Shown piece by piece: positions 25,293 to 33,889 of a stretch of 64,000 bases of DNA. How positions within the stretch are numbered: the stretch's first letter is position 1; each line of letters starts with the position of its first letter. Source of the stretch: Flavobacterium sufflavum. Lineage in GTDB: Bacteria > Bacteroidota > Bacteroidia > Flavobacteriales > Flavobacteriaceae. Under the pieces are notes generated by a model. The model had not been told where the DNA came from. It made no database searches and saw nothing but the letters and a program-made list of their open reading frames with translations. The stretch spans positions 62,001 to 126,000 of the forward strand of contig NZ_SACJ01000010.1 of the NCBI RefSeq assembly GCF_004016525.1, written 5' to 3'. Both the position numbers and the translations under genes were made by a program.

Positions 25293-26351
25293 TTAATATG
25301 TTTTATTAATCAAATAAAAATCAGCCAATACAATTGCAGCCATCGCTTCAACAATAGGCACTGCGCGAGGCACAACACAAGGATCATGACGTCCTTTACC
25401 AGTCATCTCGGTAATATTTCCTTTATTGTCTAATGATTCTTGCTTTTGCATAATGGTAGCTACAGGCTTAAAAGCCACTCGGAAATAAATATCCATTCCG
25501 TTGCTTATTCCTCCCTGAATTCCTCCTGACAGATTGGTTTTTGTAGTACCATCAGCATTGTATAAATCATTATGCTGACTTCCTTTCATTTTAGAACCTT
25601 CAAAACCACTTCCAAATTCGAATCCTTTTACCGCATTGATAGAAAGCATTGCTTTTCCAAGCTCTGCATGTAATTTATCAAAAACAGGTTCTCCAAGTCC
25701 AACAGGCACATTTTGAATTACACAAGTAACCACACCTCCTACAGTATCTCCTTCTTTACGAATTTGCTTGATGTAATCTTCCATTGTCGCAGCCATAGCT
25801 TCGTCCGGACAACGCACCGGATTACTTTCTATTTTAGAAAAATCCAAATCTTGGTAAGGAGTTTCTAATGAAAGAGGACCTACAGCCGAAACATAAGCAT
25901 TTATCTTAATTTCAGACAACATTTGTTTAGCAATAGCTCCCGCTACTACTCTACTTGCCGTTTCACGAGCCGAACTTCTTCCTCCTCCACGATAATCCCT
26001 GAAACCATATTTTTGATCATACACATAATCAGCATGACTAGGTCTGTAATTATCTTTTATATGCGAATAATCATCCGACTTTTGATTGGTATTTGGAATG
26101 ATAAAACCAATAGGAGTTCCTGTAGTTTTTCCTTCAAAAATTCCAGATAAAAATTGTACATCATCCGGTTCTTTTCGTTGGGTAACTATAGCTGATTGTC
26201 CCGGTTTTCTTCTTGACATTTCTAGTTGAATAGCATCAAAATCTAATGCAATTCCTGATGGGCAACCATCAATTATTCCTCCTAAAGCTTCACCATGTGA
26301 TTCCCCAAAAGTAGTTATTCTAAATAGTGTTCCGTAGCTATTTCCTGCCAT
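25293..26351 (-). CDS. aroC: Chorismate synthase
   Basis: AroC converts 5-enolpyruvylshikimate 3-phosphate to chorismate with reduced FMN, the last step of the shikimate pathway. The 352-residue protein has the signatures [22 protein letters not shown] near the start, [32 protein letters not shown] and, late, [14 protein letters not shown] and [18 protein letters not shown]. Length is normal. It is a single gene; the upstream 158 bases are AT-rich and divergent from the LpxH-like gene. Confidence 0.98.
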   Translation of the reverse strand: MAGNSYGTLFRITTFGESHGEALGGIIDGCPSGIALDFDAIQLEMSRRKPGQSAIVTQRKEPDDVQFLSGIFEGKTTGTPIGFIIPNTNQKSDDYSHIKDNYRPSHADYVYDQKYGFRDYRGGGRSSARETASRVVAGAIAKQMLSEIKINAYVSAVGPLSLETPYQDLDFSKIESNPVRCPDEAMAATMEDYIKQIRKEGDTVGGVVTCVIQNVPVGLGEPVFDKLHAELGKAMLSINAVKGFEFGSGFEGSKMKGSQHNDLYNADGTTKTNLSGGIQGGISNGMDIYFRVAFKPVATIMQKQESLDNKGNITEMTGKGRHDPCVVPRAVPIVEAMAAIVLADFYLINKTY

Positions 26352-26484
26352 TATAATTAATTTTGAACAAAAGTACCATTTTAGTTTTAGCTTTAAAAAT
26401 TAAAGATTTAAAGATTTCAATCTTAATCAAAAAATAGCAGCTTCGTTTACAAATAACACACTATTTATTAACCTTAACTTTAAG

Positions 26485-26512
26485 TTGAATTCATACTTAC
26501 AGCGTTAATTTG
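26485..26512 (+). promoter_or_regulatory. Probable promoter of the LpxH-like gene
   Basis: TTG at 26485-26487 and TTAATTTG at 26505-26512 (one mismatch to TAnnTTTG) are separated by 17 bases. The second element includes the TTG at 26510, which would otherwise be a possible start codon. Confidence 0.45.
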
Positions 26513-26536
26513 CAAAACAACAAATTAGTAAATCAA

Positions 26537-27361
26537 TTGAAAAAAAGAAAAGTTGAAGTAGTTGTAATCTCCGATGTTCACTTAGGAACTTATGGAAGTC
26601 ATGCCAAAGAATTATACAATTATCTATCGTCTATAAAACCTGAAATTTTAGTATTGAATGGCGATATTATTGATATTTGGCAATTCAGAAAATCTTATTT
26701 CCCTAAATCTCATTTAAAAGTAATCCAGAAAATAATAAGCTTTGCTTCTAAGGGAACTAAAGTCTATTACATCACCGGAAATCACGATGAGATGCTTCGA
26801 AAATTTACCGAAATGAATATGGGGAATTTAGTCTTAGCCGATAAAGTGGTCTTAGAACTGGACGATAAAAAAGCCTGGATTTTCCACGGTGATGTTTTTG
26901 ATGCATCAGTAAATCATGCCAAATGGATTGCTAAATTAGGAGGTTTAGGTTACGATTATTTGATTCTGATTAACCGTTTCTTTAATTGGTGTTTGAAAAA
27001 AATAGGCCAGGAACCTTATTCATTTTCTAAAAAAATTAAAGCCAGCGTTAAAAAAGCAGTGAAACATATTTCAGATTTTGAAGAAACCGCAACCGAATTA
27101 GCCATCGAAAACAAATACGATTATGTATTATGTGGTCATATTCACGAACCAAAAATAATCAAAAAAGAGAATAAAAACGGTTCAACGATCTATTTGAATT
27201 CCGGAGATTGGGTAGAAAATCTAACGGCTTTAGAATACAATAGAAAAAAATGGAAATTATTTCGTTACCAAGAATCAAAACACATAGAAACTGAAAATCT
27301 TGACGAAAAAGAAGAACTCTCTGGGGAACAGCTCATTGCCTCTATCATTCTTTCAAAATAA
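26537..27361 (+). CDS. UDP-2,3-diacylglucosamine diphosphatase (LpxH-like)
   Basis: A calcineurin-like phosphoesterase expected to cleave UDP-2,3-diacylglucosamine to lipid X in lipid A synthesis. Metal-binding motifs are complete: VISDVHLG, LNGDIIDIWQ, TGNHDEMLR, WIFHGDVFD and LCGHIHEPKI. It is longer than E. coli LpxH, as in other Bacteroidota. The frame opens at TTG 26510, which lies in the promoter, so I prefer the TTG at 26537 (274 residues, starting MKKRKVEVVVISD). No ATG is available before the catalytic core, so the start is uncertain. Confidence 0.85.
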   Translation: MKKRKVEVVVISDVHLGTYGSHAKELYNYLSSIKPEILVLNGDIIDIWQFRKSYFPKSHLKVIQKIISFASKGTKVYYITGNHDEMLRKFTEMNMGNLVLADKVVLELDDKKAWIFHGDVFDASVNHAKWIAKLGGLGYDYLILINRFFNWCLKKIGQEPYSFSKKIKASVKKAVKHISDFEETATELAIENKYDYVLCGHIHEPKIIKKENKNGSTIYLNSGDWVENLTALEYNRKKWKLFRYQESKHIETENLDEKEELSGEQLIASIILSK

Positions 27362-27450
27362 AGGGGTTTAAGCGCCTTATATTTGATAAAATGTGGGAAT
27401 TATATAAAAATATATAATTATATAGTAAACTTTCCGTTTGATATAAGTTG

Positions 27451-27458
27451 TAGATTTG
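27451..27458 (+). promoter_or_regulatory. -7 element for the small beta-barrel gene
   Basis: TAGATTTG, an exact TAnnTTTG match, 21 bases ahead of the ATG at 27479. Confidence 0.55.
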
Positions 27459-27478
27459 TAAACAACAAAACTTTATTT

Positions 27479-27973
27479 ATGAAAAAAATCATTTTATCGG
27501 CTTTTATGCTAATGGGATTAGCATTTAGCACACAAGCACAAGAAATTTCAAAAAATGCCTTAGGTTTACGTTTAGGGGACAATGACGGTTTTGGGGGTGA
27601 GATTTCATACCAAAGAGGATTGTCGGACAACAACCGTTTAGAATTAGATTTAGGATGGAGAAACAACAACAATGTTGATGCTTTCAAATTAACAGGTATT
27701 TACCAATGGGTTTGGAACATTGACGGAAACTTCAACTGGTATGCCGGTGTTGGTGGAGGTTTAGGAAACTGGAACTACAAATACAACAACGTTAGTGATA
27801 GCGGAACTTTTGCTTTTGTAGCAGGTGACTTAGGTATTGAATATGGTTTTGATGAAGTGCCAATTCAACTATCTTTAGACATCAGACCTGAATTGTATTT
27901 CAACTCTAATGATAATTTTAGAAATGACAACTTTGGCCCGGACATCGCTTTAGGTATCAGATATCAATTCTAA
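27479..27973 (+). CDS. Small outer-membrane beta-barrel protein
   Basis: A 164-residue protein with a signal peptide (MKKIILSAFMLMGLAFSTQA, then QE). The mature chain is a series of amphipathic strands: NALGLRLGDNDGFGGEISYQ, RLELDLGWRNNNNVDAFKLT, FNWYAGVGGGLGNWNYKYN, FVAGDLGIEYGF, IQLSLDIRPELYF and a terminal IALGIRYQF ending in phenylalanine, the usual outer-membrane insertion signal. The size suggests an eight-stranded barrel. I use the ATG at 27479; the upstream part of the frame overlaps the promoter. The function is unknown. Confidence 0.85.
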   Translation: MKKIILSAFMLMGLAFSTQAQEISKNALGLRLGDNDGFGGEISYQRGLSDNNRLELDLGWRNNNNVDAFKLTGIYQWVWNIDGNFNWYAGVGGGLGNWNYKYNNVSDSGTFAFVAGDLGIEYGFDEVPIQLSLDIRPELYFNSNDNFRNDNFGPDIALGIRYQF

Positions 27974-27992
27974 ATTCAAAAAAGAATTACAC

Positions 27993-28024
27993 AAAAAATG
28001 CCACTATTTCTAGTGGCATTTTCT
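27993..28024. terminator. Bidirectional terminator between barrel gene and PrcB-like gene
   Basis: AATGCCACTA (27997-28006) and TAGTGGCATT (28011-28020) form a perfect ten-base-pair stem with a TTTC loop, flanked by an A-run and a T-rich tail. The genes on either side converge. Confidence 0.85.
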
Positions 28025-28451
28025 ATTTTACGATGATTTCTTTTTTGGAATTGATTTTCACAACTGTATAAGGATAGGTAATACTTTGTGTAAGCATAGC
28101 TCCTGGATCAGGAGTGATTTCTTTTACTTTAATTACAATATTCTTATCAGTTTCCGTTACATTATCAACCTTTATTCCGTAACCTCCTGTGGGTTTTTCA
28201 CCCATATTGAGTACTATAAAATTAGATTGCTGAACATCATTAGTGCTTATTTTACCTTTTAACTTTTCATCATTAAGCAACATTTTAATTTCCTTAGGTT
28301 CAGAAAGAATTTCATAGAAATTAATGTTAGCTCCACCATCATTTTGCTGTAATAAAACTTCATATAGTGGTTTGTTAGTACTTCCTTTCTGTGTTGTACT
28401 ACAAGAAAAAAGCATTAAAACTACCGCTAATGAAAGGATACTCTTTTTCAT
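28023..28451 (-). CDS. PrcB-like lipoprotein
   Basis: A 142-residue lipoprotein (MKKSILSLAVVLMLFSC, lipidated cysteine at residue 17). The C-terminal half has the PrcB_C layout: FIVLNMGEKPTGGYGIKVDNV followed by KVKEITPDPGAMLTQSITYPYTVVKIN. PrcB was named in Treponema as a subunit of a protease complex with PrtP; in Flavobacteria no such protease is adjacent. The frame runs back to an ATG at 28484, overlapping the bshA stop; I choose the ATG at 28451, which keeps the signal peptide intact. Confidence 0.85.
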   Translation of the reverse strand: MKKSILSLAVVLMLFSCSTTQKGSTNKPLYEVLLQQNDGGANINFYEILSEPKEIKMLLNDEKLKGKISTNDVQQSNFIVLNMGEKPTGGYGIKVDNVTETDKNIVIKVKEITPDPGAMLTQSITYPYTVVKINSKKEIIVK

Positions 28452-28476
28452 TTTTTTACAAATGTCAATTAAGAAT

Positions 28477-29646
28477 TTAATCATTATGAGGTTTATTCAA
28501 ATGTTTGGCTTTTTTGGTATATTTCTTAATCGCTTTTTCGTAAATATCGATATACAAAGGCAAAATATGTTTAATATCGAATTTCTTAGCTACCGATAAA
28601 GCATTCTCCTTGAATTGAGCTAAAACAGTATCGTCTTTCAGGATTTTCAATGCGTTTTCGGCCATTTCATCAATATTACCTACCGTACTTAAATAACCTG
28701 AAACACCATCAAAATTTACTTCAGGCAATCCTCCTGAATTACTTGAAATAACCGGAACTCCCCAAGCCATAGCTTCCAGAGCTGCTAATCCGAAACTCTC
28801 GGTTTCTGATGGCAATAAAAACAAATCAGAATTACTTAAAATCTTATCAATTTCATTACTGTTTCCAAAGAAAATTACCTTGTCTAATATTCCTAATTCA
28901 TGGCACAACAATTCCGCTTTTTCTTTTTCAGGCCCATCACCTACCATCAGTAATTTGGCGGGGATTTCTTGTTGAATTTTATAAAATATTTTAATAATAT
29001 CCGGAATTCGTTTTACTTTTCTAAAATTACTGATATGGGTTATAATTCGTTCTTCATTTTTGGCAATAAGCGAACGCTGACAAGGCATGTTAAAGTCTTT
29101 TACATTCTTGTCTAATTCAATAAAGTTGGGAATAACATGAATGTCTCTCTTAATTTTAAATAATTTATAAGTATCGTCTTTTAAACTTTGAGATACCGAA
29201 GTCACCACATCTGATTTGTTGATGCTAAAACTAACCGCAGGCTTATAATGCGGATGATTCCCTACCAGAGTGATATCCGTACCGTGCAGCGTTGTAATCA
29301 TAGGAATTTCGATTCCTTCATCTTTAAGCATTTGCTTGGCCATATAACCCGCATAAGCGTGAGGAATAGCATAATGTACGTGCAACAAATCTATTTTATA
29401 GAGTTTCACCATATCGACTAATTTACTCGACAAGGCTAATTCGTAAGGCTGATAATGAAACAAAGGATATTCAGGAACGTTTACTTCGTGATAATGCACA
29501 TTAGGATTTAATAATGCCAAACGCACCGGTTGGCTATAAGTGATAAAGTGAACTTCATGTCCTAAACGAGCCAATTCTAAACCTAATTCCGTAGCGACAA
29601 CACCACTTCCTCCAAAGGTTGGATAACAAACAATTGCTATTTTCAT
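28477..29646 (-). CDS. bshA: N-acetyl-alpha-D-glucosaminyl L-malate synthase
   Basis: BshA transfers GlcNAc from UDP-GlcNAc to L-malate, the first step in making bacillithiol, the low-molecular-weight thiol used by Firmicutes and many Bacteroidota. The 389-residue GT4 enzyme starts MKIAIVCYPTFGGSGVVATE, has the family segment TTLHGTDITLVGNHPHYKP, the nucleotide-sugar motif LLPSETESFGLAALEAMAWGVPVI, and ISSNSGGLPEV. Length matches. bshB and bshC are not in the window. It starts 77 bases after the serine hydrolase gene. Confidence 0.95.
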   Translation of the reverse strand: MKIAIVCYPTFGGSGVVATELGLELARLGHEVHFITYSQPVRLALLNPNVHYHEVNVPEYPLFHYQPYELALSSKLVDMVKLYKIDLLHVHYAIPHAYAGYMAKQMLKDEGIEIPMITTLHGTDITLVGNHPHYKPAVSFSINKSDVVTSVSQSLKDDTYKLFKIKRDIHVIPNFIELDKNVKDFNMPCQRSLIAKNEERIITHISNFRKVKRIPDIIKIFYKIQQEIPAKLLMVGDGPEKEKAELLCHELGILDKVIFFGNSNEIDKILSNSDLFLLPSETESFGLAALEAMAWGVPVISSNSGGLPEVNFDGVSGYLSTVGNIDEMAENALKILKDDTVLAQFKENALSVAKKFDIKHILPLYIDIYEKAIKKYTKKAKHLNKPHND

Positions 29647-29723
29647 CTGTGATTTTTAATACGACTAAATTAATAAAAATAAGGATGTCTTTTCTTAAAA
29701 GAAAACTAAAACTGGCTTTCTAT

Positions 29724-31691
29724 TTACTTTGTTGCTGTAGTATCTTCAATCGCTTCATAGATAACGGATTGAATATCTTCACGAATGTTTTCTTTAGATA
29801 ATTTATTAGCCGATTCATTCGGATAGGTCCTATTGGACAGAAAAACATAAACAATTTCCTTATCCGGATCAGCCCAAGCCATTGTCCCTGTAAAACCAGT
29901 ATGACCAAAACTGGTCATCGATGCACAACCGCAAGTAGGTCCTGAATCACCTAATTGTGGTTTATCAAACCCAATGCCTCTCCTATTACCTTGTGAGCAA
30001 TAATAGCAGCTATTAAAATCGTTAAATGTCTTTTCAGAAAAGTATTGTTTTCCGCCATAATTTCCTTTTTGCAAATACAACTGCATCATTTTAGCTACAT
30101 CCATACTATTCGAAAACACTCCTGCATGCCCGCCAACACCGCCTTGCATGGCAGCTCCCATATCATGCACATAACCCTGAACGGTTTGATGTCTAAAATA
30201 AGTATCCACTTCGGTAGGAACAATTCTGTTTTTATCCATTTTCCCTATCGGATTGTACATAGTATTATTTAATCCCAAAGGGTTAAAGAAATTTTCATAA
30301 GCCAGAACATCCAGTTTTTTCCCTGTTTCATGTTCCAAATAGGCTTTTAAAATCATAAAAGTAAAATCACTGTATTTATATTCTTTCCTTGGTAACAATT
30401 TACTGTCAACGATAATTTTTAAAATAGTATCCTGATAATCAGTTCTCAGATATAAGCTATCTGCAATTTTTATGGAGAAATTTTCGTTGCTTACTTTGCT
30501 GTAATATTTATCTAATGGATTTCCTTTTTTATCAATGGTATTTTTATAGAATGGATACCAAGGCTGCAATCGGGCGTAATGCGACAACAACTCTTTAAAA
30601 TAAATATCTTTTTTATTCGAATTCTTAAAAATGGGCAACATCGAATCTAAGGTAGTTGCCATATTCAACTTTTTCTCATCATACGCTATCATTACATTAG
30701 GCAATGTCCCAATAATTTTAGACAACGAAGCCAAATCATAAATATCTGAATTGGATACTTTTATTTCTTTGTCATAGGTATGATAGCCAAATGATTTTTG
30801 ATAAATCACTTTTCCTTTTCTGGCTACAAGAATTTGCATTCCGGGAGTCATTCTTCCATTGATAGCTCTTTCCGCAATCACATCTATTTTAGATAAAATT
30901 GCTGGATTCATTCCAACATTTTCCGGTGCAGCAAAGCCTAAAACATTTAGTTTTTCGGTTGTTAATCCAAAAATTTCTTTATTATCAGAAGAAGTAGTTA
31001 CAGGCAACTTTCCTTTGGCAGCTATAGCTCCAAAAATCAATTCAGCCGAAACAACCTGGGCAACAGCACTATTTTGATATGAAACAATTAATCCTTCAAC
31101 AACACTAAAATCCTTGATGGATAATAAAACAGAAGGTGATGCAAATACATCTAAAATAATCTGATTGTTTTGAGCTAAAAATGCAATTTTGTTTAATTCT
31201 TCTTCAGAAAATTTTTGGTCAGTCCATAAGGTATTCGAAGTATGATAACCAATAATTACGGTTGAAAATCCTTTTAATTTTGCCTGTAAACTGTTTAAGT
31301 CAGTATCATTAATTTCGGTTACTTCAGTATATTTTCTAAGTGTTTCCACAAAAGAATCATTGAAAGCATCACCTAATTCCACATAAGCAATCTTCTGATT
31401 TCCTATGTCTTTTATTGGTAAAACAGAATTAGCATTTTTTAAAACCGTAATTGTATTTTCACACCATTCATATTGCGTAGCTTCGGTTTTAGCTGCATTA
31501 AAATTTTCATACAACTGATTTAATGCATCATCAGACAAATGTTGCAATTGAAAATCATCAGTTACCACTTGGGTAGTTACGGGATTTTTAGAAACAGCTA
31601 CTGCCTGCTTATTCCTTTTTGTTGTACTACAGGCAGCTACAAAAAAAAATAAGACATAAAGAAGCAAAATCCTGATGTCTATATTTTTCAT
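29724..31691 (-). CDS. Lipoprotein: GH3 C-terminal-like domain fused to a beta-lactamase-fold serine hydrolase
   Basis: A 655-residue lipoprotein (lipidated cysteine at residue 21). Residues about 75-240 resemble the C-terminal alpha/beta domain of GH3 beta-N-acetylglucosaminidases (NTITVLKNANSVLPI; STVIIGYHTSN; LIFGAIAAKGKLPVT). Residues about 255-650 form a beta-lactamase/penicillin-binding-type hydrolase with the nucleophile S322 in the SLSK tetrad (322-325), a conserved YSDF around 440, and a late FGHTGFTGTMAWADP. Flavobacterial relatives usually have a GH3 catalytic barrel ahead of these two domains; here only about 50 residues precede them, so the barrel is missing. Peptidoglycan recycling is a plausible role. 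Confidence 0.85.
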   Translation of the reverse strand: MKNIDIRILLLYVLFFFVAACSTTKRNKQAVAVSKNPVTTQVVTDDFQLQHLSDDALNQLYENFNAAKTEATQYEWCENTITVLKNANSVLPIKDIGNQKIAYVELGDAFNDSFVETLRKYTEVTEINDTDLNSLQAKLKGFSTVIIGYHTSNTLWTDQKFSEEELNKIAFLAQNNQIILDVFASPSVLLSIKDFSVVEGLIVSYQNSAVAQVVSAELIFGAIAAKGKLPVTTSSDNKEIFGLTTEKLNVLGFAAPENVGMNPAILSKIDVIAERAINGRMTPGMQILVARKGKVIYQKSFGYHTYDKEIKVSNSDIYDLASLSKIIGTLPNVMIAYDEKKLNMATTLDSMLPIFKNSNKKDIYFKELLSHYARLQPWYPFYKNTIDKKGNPLDKYYSKVSNENFSIKIADSLYLRTDYQDTILKIIVDSKLLPRKEYKYSDFTFMILKAYLEHETGKKLDVLAYENFFNPLGLNNTMYNPIGKMDKNRIVPTEVDTYFRHQTVQGYVHDMGAAMQGGVGGHAGVFSNSMDVAKMMQLYLQKGNYGGKQYFSEKTFNDFNSCYYCSQGNRRGIGFDKPQLGDSGPTCGCASMTSFGHTGFTGTMAWADPDKEIVYVFLSNRTYPNESANKLSKENIREDIQSVIYEAIEDTTATK

Positions 31692-31708
31692 AAAAGAATA
31701 TTTTATTT

Positions 31709-32191
31709 TTAAAAGAAACGACTATGCCAGCTGTCTGCTGCAGGTACTTCCCAAGATTCATTGTATTCTTGAATATTGTTAATCAAATTATTGAAAACAA
31801 TCGTATTTTCGGTAACCGCTTTGTCTTTTACCATCTTTTTGAAATCAATCAATGTTTTATGAGCAATATGTTCCCCTAATTTGAAAGTTACATTCATTTT
31901 ATCCAATAAATCAACCTGATATTTTTGTTCTAATTTTTGAATAAAAGCAACCGAAGCATCAATAGAACAACCTGTAGCAGCCTGAACTTCCTGATTTACA
32001 GCAATAATTATAAAGCGATTGTATTTTAATTGATAAGAAGCTTCTAAACTGGTACCGTGTGCAGCCCAACCATTAAGAAACAATTCTAAGTCGGCTTCGA
32101 TTTCAGAAAATTCGGCATCCGAAAATTTTCTATTCGATTGATAGATCCAAATTCTGGATTCTTCTGGTAAATTTTCAAATGGTACGTACAT
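31709..32191 (-). CDS. Conserved Bacteroidota protein, often misnamed ABC transporter ATPase
   Basis: A 160-residue soluble protein starting MYVPFENLPEESRIWIYQS. It contains no Walker A, Walker B or ABC signature motif, so an ATPase name is not justified. Features: FLNGWAAHGTSLEASY, then FIIIAVNQEVQAATGCSIDASVAF, and a C-terminal WHSRFF. The conserved G-C-S-I-D block may be a small-molecule or active-site segment. I recall flavobacterial homologs carrying the ABC name. It lies 17 bases after the serine hydrolase's start side and 26 bases from the PAP2 gene, within the long minus-strand run. Confidence 0.8.
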   Translation of the reverse strand: MYVPFENLPEESRIWIYQSNRKFSDAEFSEIEADLELFLNGWAAHGTSLEASYQLKYNRFIIIAVNQEVQAATGCSIDASVAFIQKLEQKYQVDLLDKMNVTFKLGEHIAHKTLIDFKKMVKDKAVTENTIVFNNLINNIQEYNESWEVPAADSWHSRFF

Positions 32192-32217
32192 GATAAATTA
32201 TTTTATTTTTATTAAAC

Positions 32218-32991
32218 TCAAAATGAGGAAACCATACCAAATCCTAGTTGTTTTCCATCATAATAAGGGACAAATACTGATTTTCTATTTTTATGTTTTT
32301 TAGACGACAACAATCCGTTTACAGTAGGATACAACCAGTAAGCTGCTTTTGCGCTAAGAATTCCTATCCCTGCTCCTGCTACAACATCAGTTAACCAATG
32401 ACGATTATTATAGATTCTAAAAGCTCCTGTTCCAGCTGCAACTGCATATCCTGCAATTCCATACCAAGGTGAAACGTCTTTGTATTCCTGATACATTAAT
32501 TCAGCTCCCATAAAGGCTACTGCTGTATGTCCTGAAGGAAAGGAATCAAAACTGGAACCATCCGGTCTTTCTACCTTAGTTGTCTTTTTTAGAGTTCCTA
32601 CGGTTATACCCATAATTAAACTGGAAGTGGCAAGAATGATTGTTTTGTCTCTAAGATTATTTTTTCCCTTGATTCCCAAAGCACTTAAACCATATAGAGA
32701 TGCAACCGGTAAATACAGAGTAAAGTCATCTATAGTAAACTTCGAATCGATATTTTCATTAACCTCTTCCCTGATTTCTGAATTAACTGATTTTAAAAAA
32801 TCACTTCCAAGACCTACCACTCCGTAAGTAATAAATACAGCCGGAATAATCAATTGTTTTTTATTGAAATGTAATTGTTCCTGAGCTTTTATTTCTAAAG
32901 TGTCTGCTTTTTTTTCATCAAAATTAATCTGAGCTTGCAAAGCAAAACTCATAAGTAATAGTAAGGAGAAAACAGATTTTTTTAAAATCAT
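32218..32991 (-). CDS. PAP2-family phosphatase
   Basis: A 257-residue type 2 phosphatidic acid phosphatase-like protein with a signal or anchor sequence (MILKKSVFSLLLLMSFALQA, then Q). The three phosphatase motifs are present: KKTTKVERPDG, FPSGHTAVAF and FRIYNNRHWLTDV (the H-x-x-x-D form). Such enzymes act at the membrane or periplasm on lipid phosphates, undecaprenyl pyrophosphate or lipid A phosphates. The substrate is not evident. It belongs to the minus-strand run between the conserved protein and the Fe-S oxidoreductase pair. Confidence 0.9.
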   Translation of the reverse strand: MILKKSVFSLLLLMSFALQAQINFDEKKADTLEIKAQEQLHFNKKQLIIPAVFITYGVVGLGSDFLKSVNSEIREEVNENIDSKFTIDDFTLYLPVASLYGLSALGIKGKNNLRDKTIILATSSLIMGITVGTLKKTTKVERPDGSSFDSFPSGHTAVAFMGAELMYQEYKDVSPWYGIAGYAVAAGTGAFRIYNNRHWLTDVVAGAGIGILSAKAAYWLYPTVNGLLSSKKHKNRKSVFVPYYDGKQLGFGMVSSF

Positions 32992-33018
32992 TTTTAGTTC
33001 TTTAATTAGAAACCAAAT

Positions 33019-33810
33019 CTACAAATCCTGAGCATTAGCAATCAATTCGGCAATATCCATCACTTTTACTTCACCTTCTTTTTCTTTGTTCTTAATTCCA
33101 TCCGTCATCATCGTATTACAAAATGGACATCCGGTAGCAATTATTTCCGATTGAGTCGCTAAAGCGTCTTCGGTTCTTTCGATGTTTATTTCTTTATTTC
33201 CTTTTTCGGCATCTTTAAACATCTGCGCTCCTCCAGCTCCACAACACAAACCATTAACTTTAGAACGTTTCATTTCAACCAACTCCACATCTAATTTTTC
33301 AATTAAATTACGAGGTGCTTCATATACTTTATTAGCTCTACCTAAATAACAAGGATCGTGAAAAGTAATTTTTTTGCCTTTAAACTGACCTCCTTCAATG
33401 CTTAATCTTCCATCATCCAATAAGGATTTTAAAAACTCAGTATGATGAACCACTTCATATTTCCCACCTAATTCAGGATATTCGTTTTTCAACGTATTAA
33501 AACAATGCGGACAAGCGGTAACAATCTTCTTTGCTTCATAAGCATTCAGCACTTCGATGTTCATCATGGCTTGCATTTGAAACAAAAACTCATTTCCTGC
33601 TCTTTTTGCCGGATCTCCAGTACAACTTTCTTCGGTACCTAGAACTGCAAACGAAACATTCGCACTATTTAGTATACGTACAAATGCTTTGGTAATTTTT
33701 TTGGCTCTATCATCAAAACTTCCTGCACAACCTACCCAAAATAAAACTTCTGGTTGTTTTCCTTGGGCCAGCATTTCTGCCATTGTAGGTACTATCAAAT
33801 TTTCTGACAT
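33019..33810 (-). CDS. CCG-domain Fe-S protein (HdrB/LutA-like)
   Basis: A 263-residue soluble protein with two CCG domains: an N-terminal one (FWVGCAGSFDD; TEESCTGDPAKR; TACPHCFNTL) and a C-terminal one (ITFHDPCYLGR; GLCCGAGGAQMF; ATGCPFCNTMM). CCG domains in HdrB-type proteins bind a non-cubane [4Fe-4S] cluster and catalyse electron transfer to disulfides or quinones. It lies 79 bases downstream of a membrane Fe-S protein gene. Together they match the two halves of an EtfD/DsrMK-like module (inference). Confidence 0.92.
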   Translation of the reverse strand: MSENLIVPTMAEMLAQGKQPEVLFWVGCAGSFDDRAKKITKAFVRILNSANVSFAVLGTEESCTGDPAKRAGNEFLFQMQAMMNIEVLNAYEAKKIVTACPHCFNTLKNEYPELGGKYEVVHHTEFLKSLLDDGRLSIEGGQFKGKKITFHDPCYLGRANKVYEAPRNLIEKLDVELVEMKRSKVNGLCCGAGGAQMFKDAEKGNKEINIERTEDALATQSEIIATGCPFCNTMMTDGIKNKEKEGEVKVMDIAELIANAQDL

Positions 33811-33889
33811 TGTTTTATCTATTTTTCAAAAAGCTTAAAAGCTAATTGTAAGTGTTATTCATTTTTTTAAAACTAAATCAAAAATGAGA

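Noticed and set aside
28452..28484. Longer PrcB-like protein starting at 28484
   Set aside because: It overlaps the end of bshA and would place 11 residues ahead of a complete lipoprotein signal.
33019..33810. Heterodisulfide reductase subunit of a methanogen-type pathway
   Set aside because: The CCG domains match, but no HdrA or hydrogenase is present and the organism is a Bacteroidota; a quinone-linked complex is more likely.
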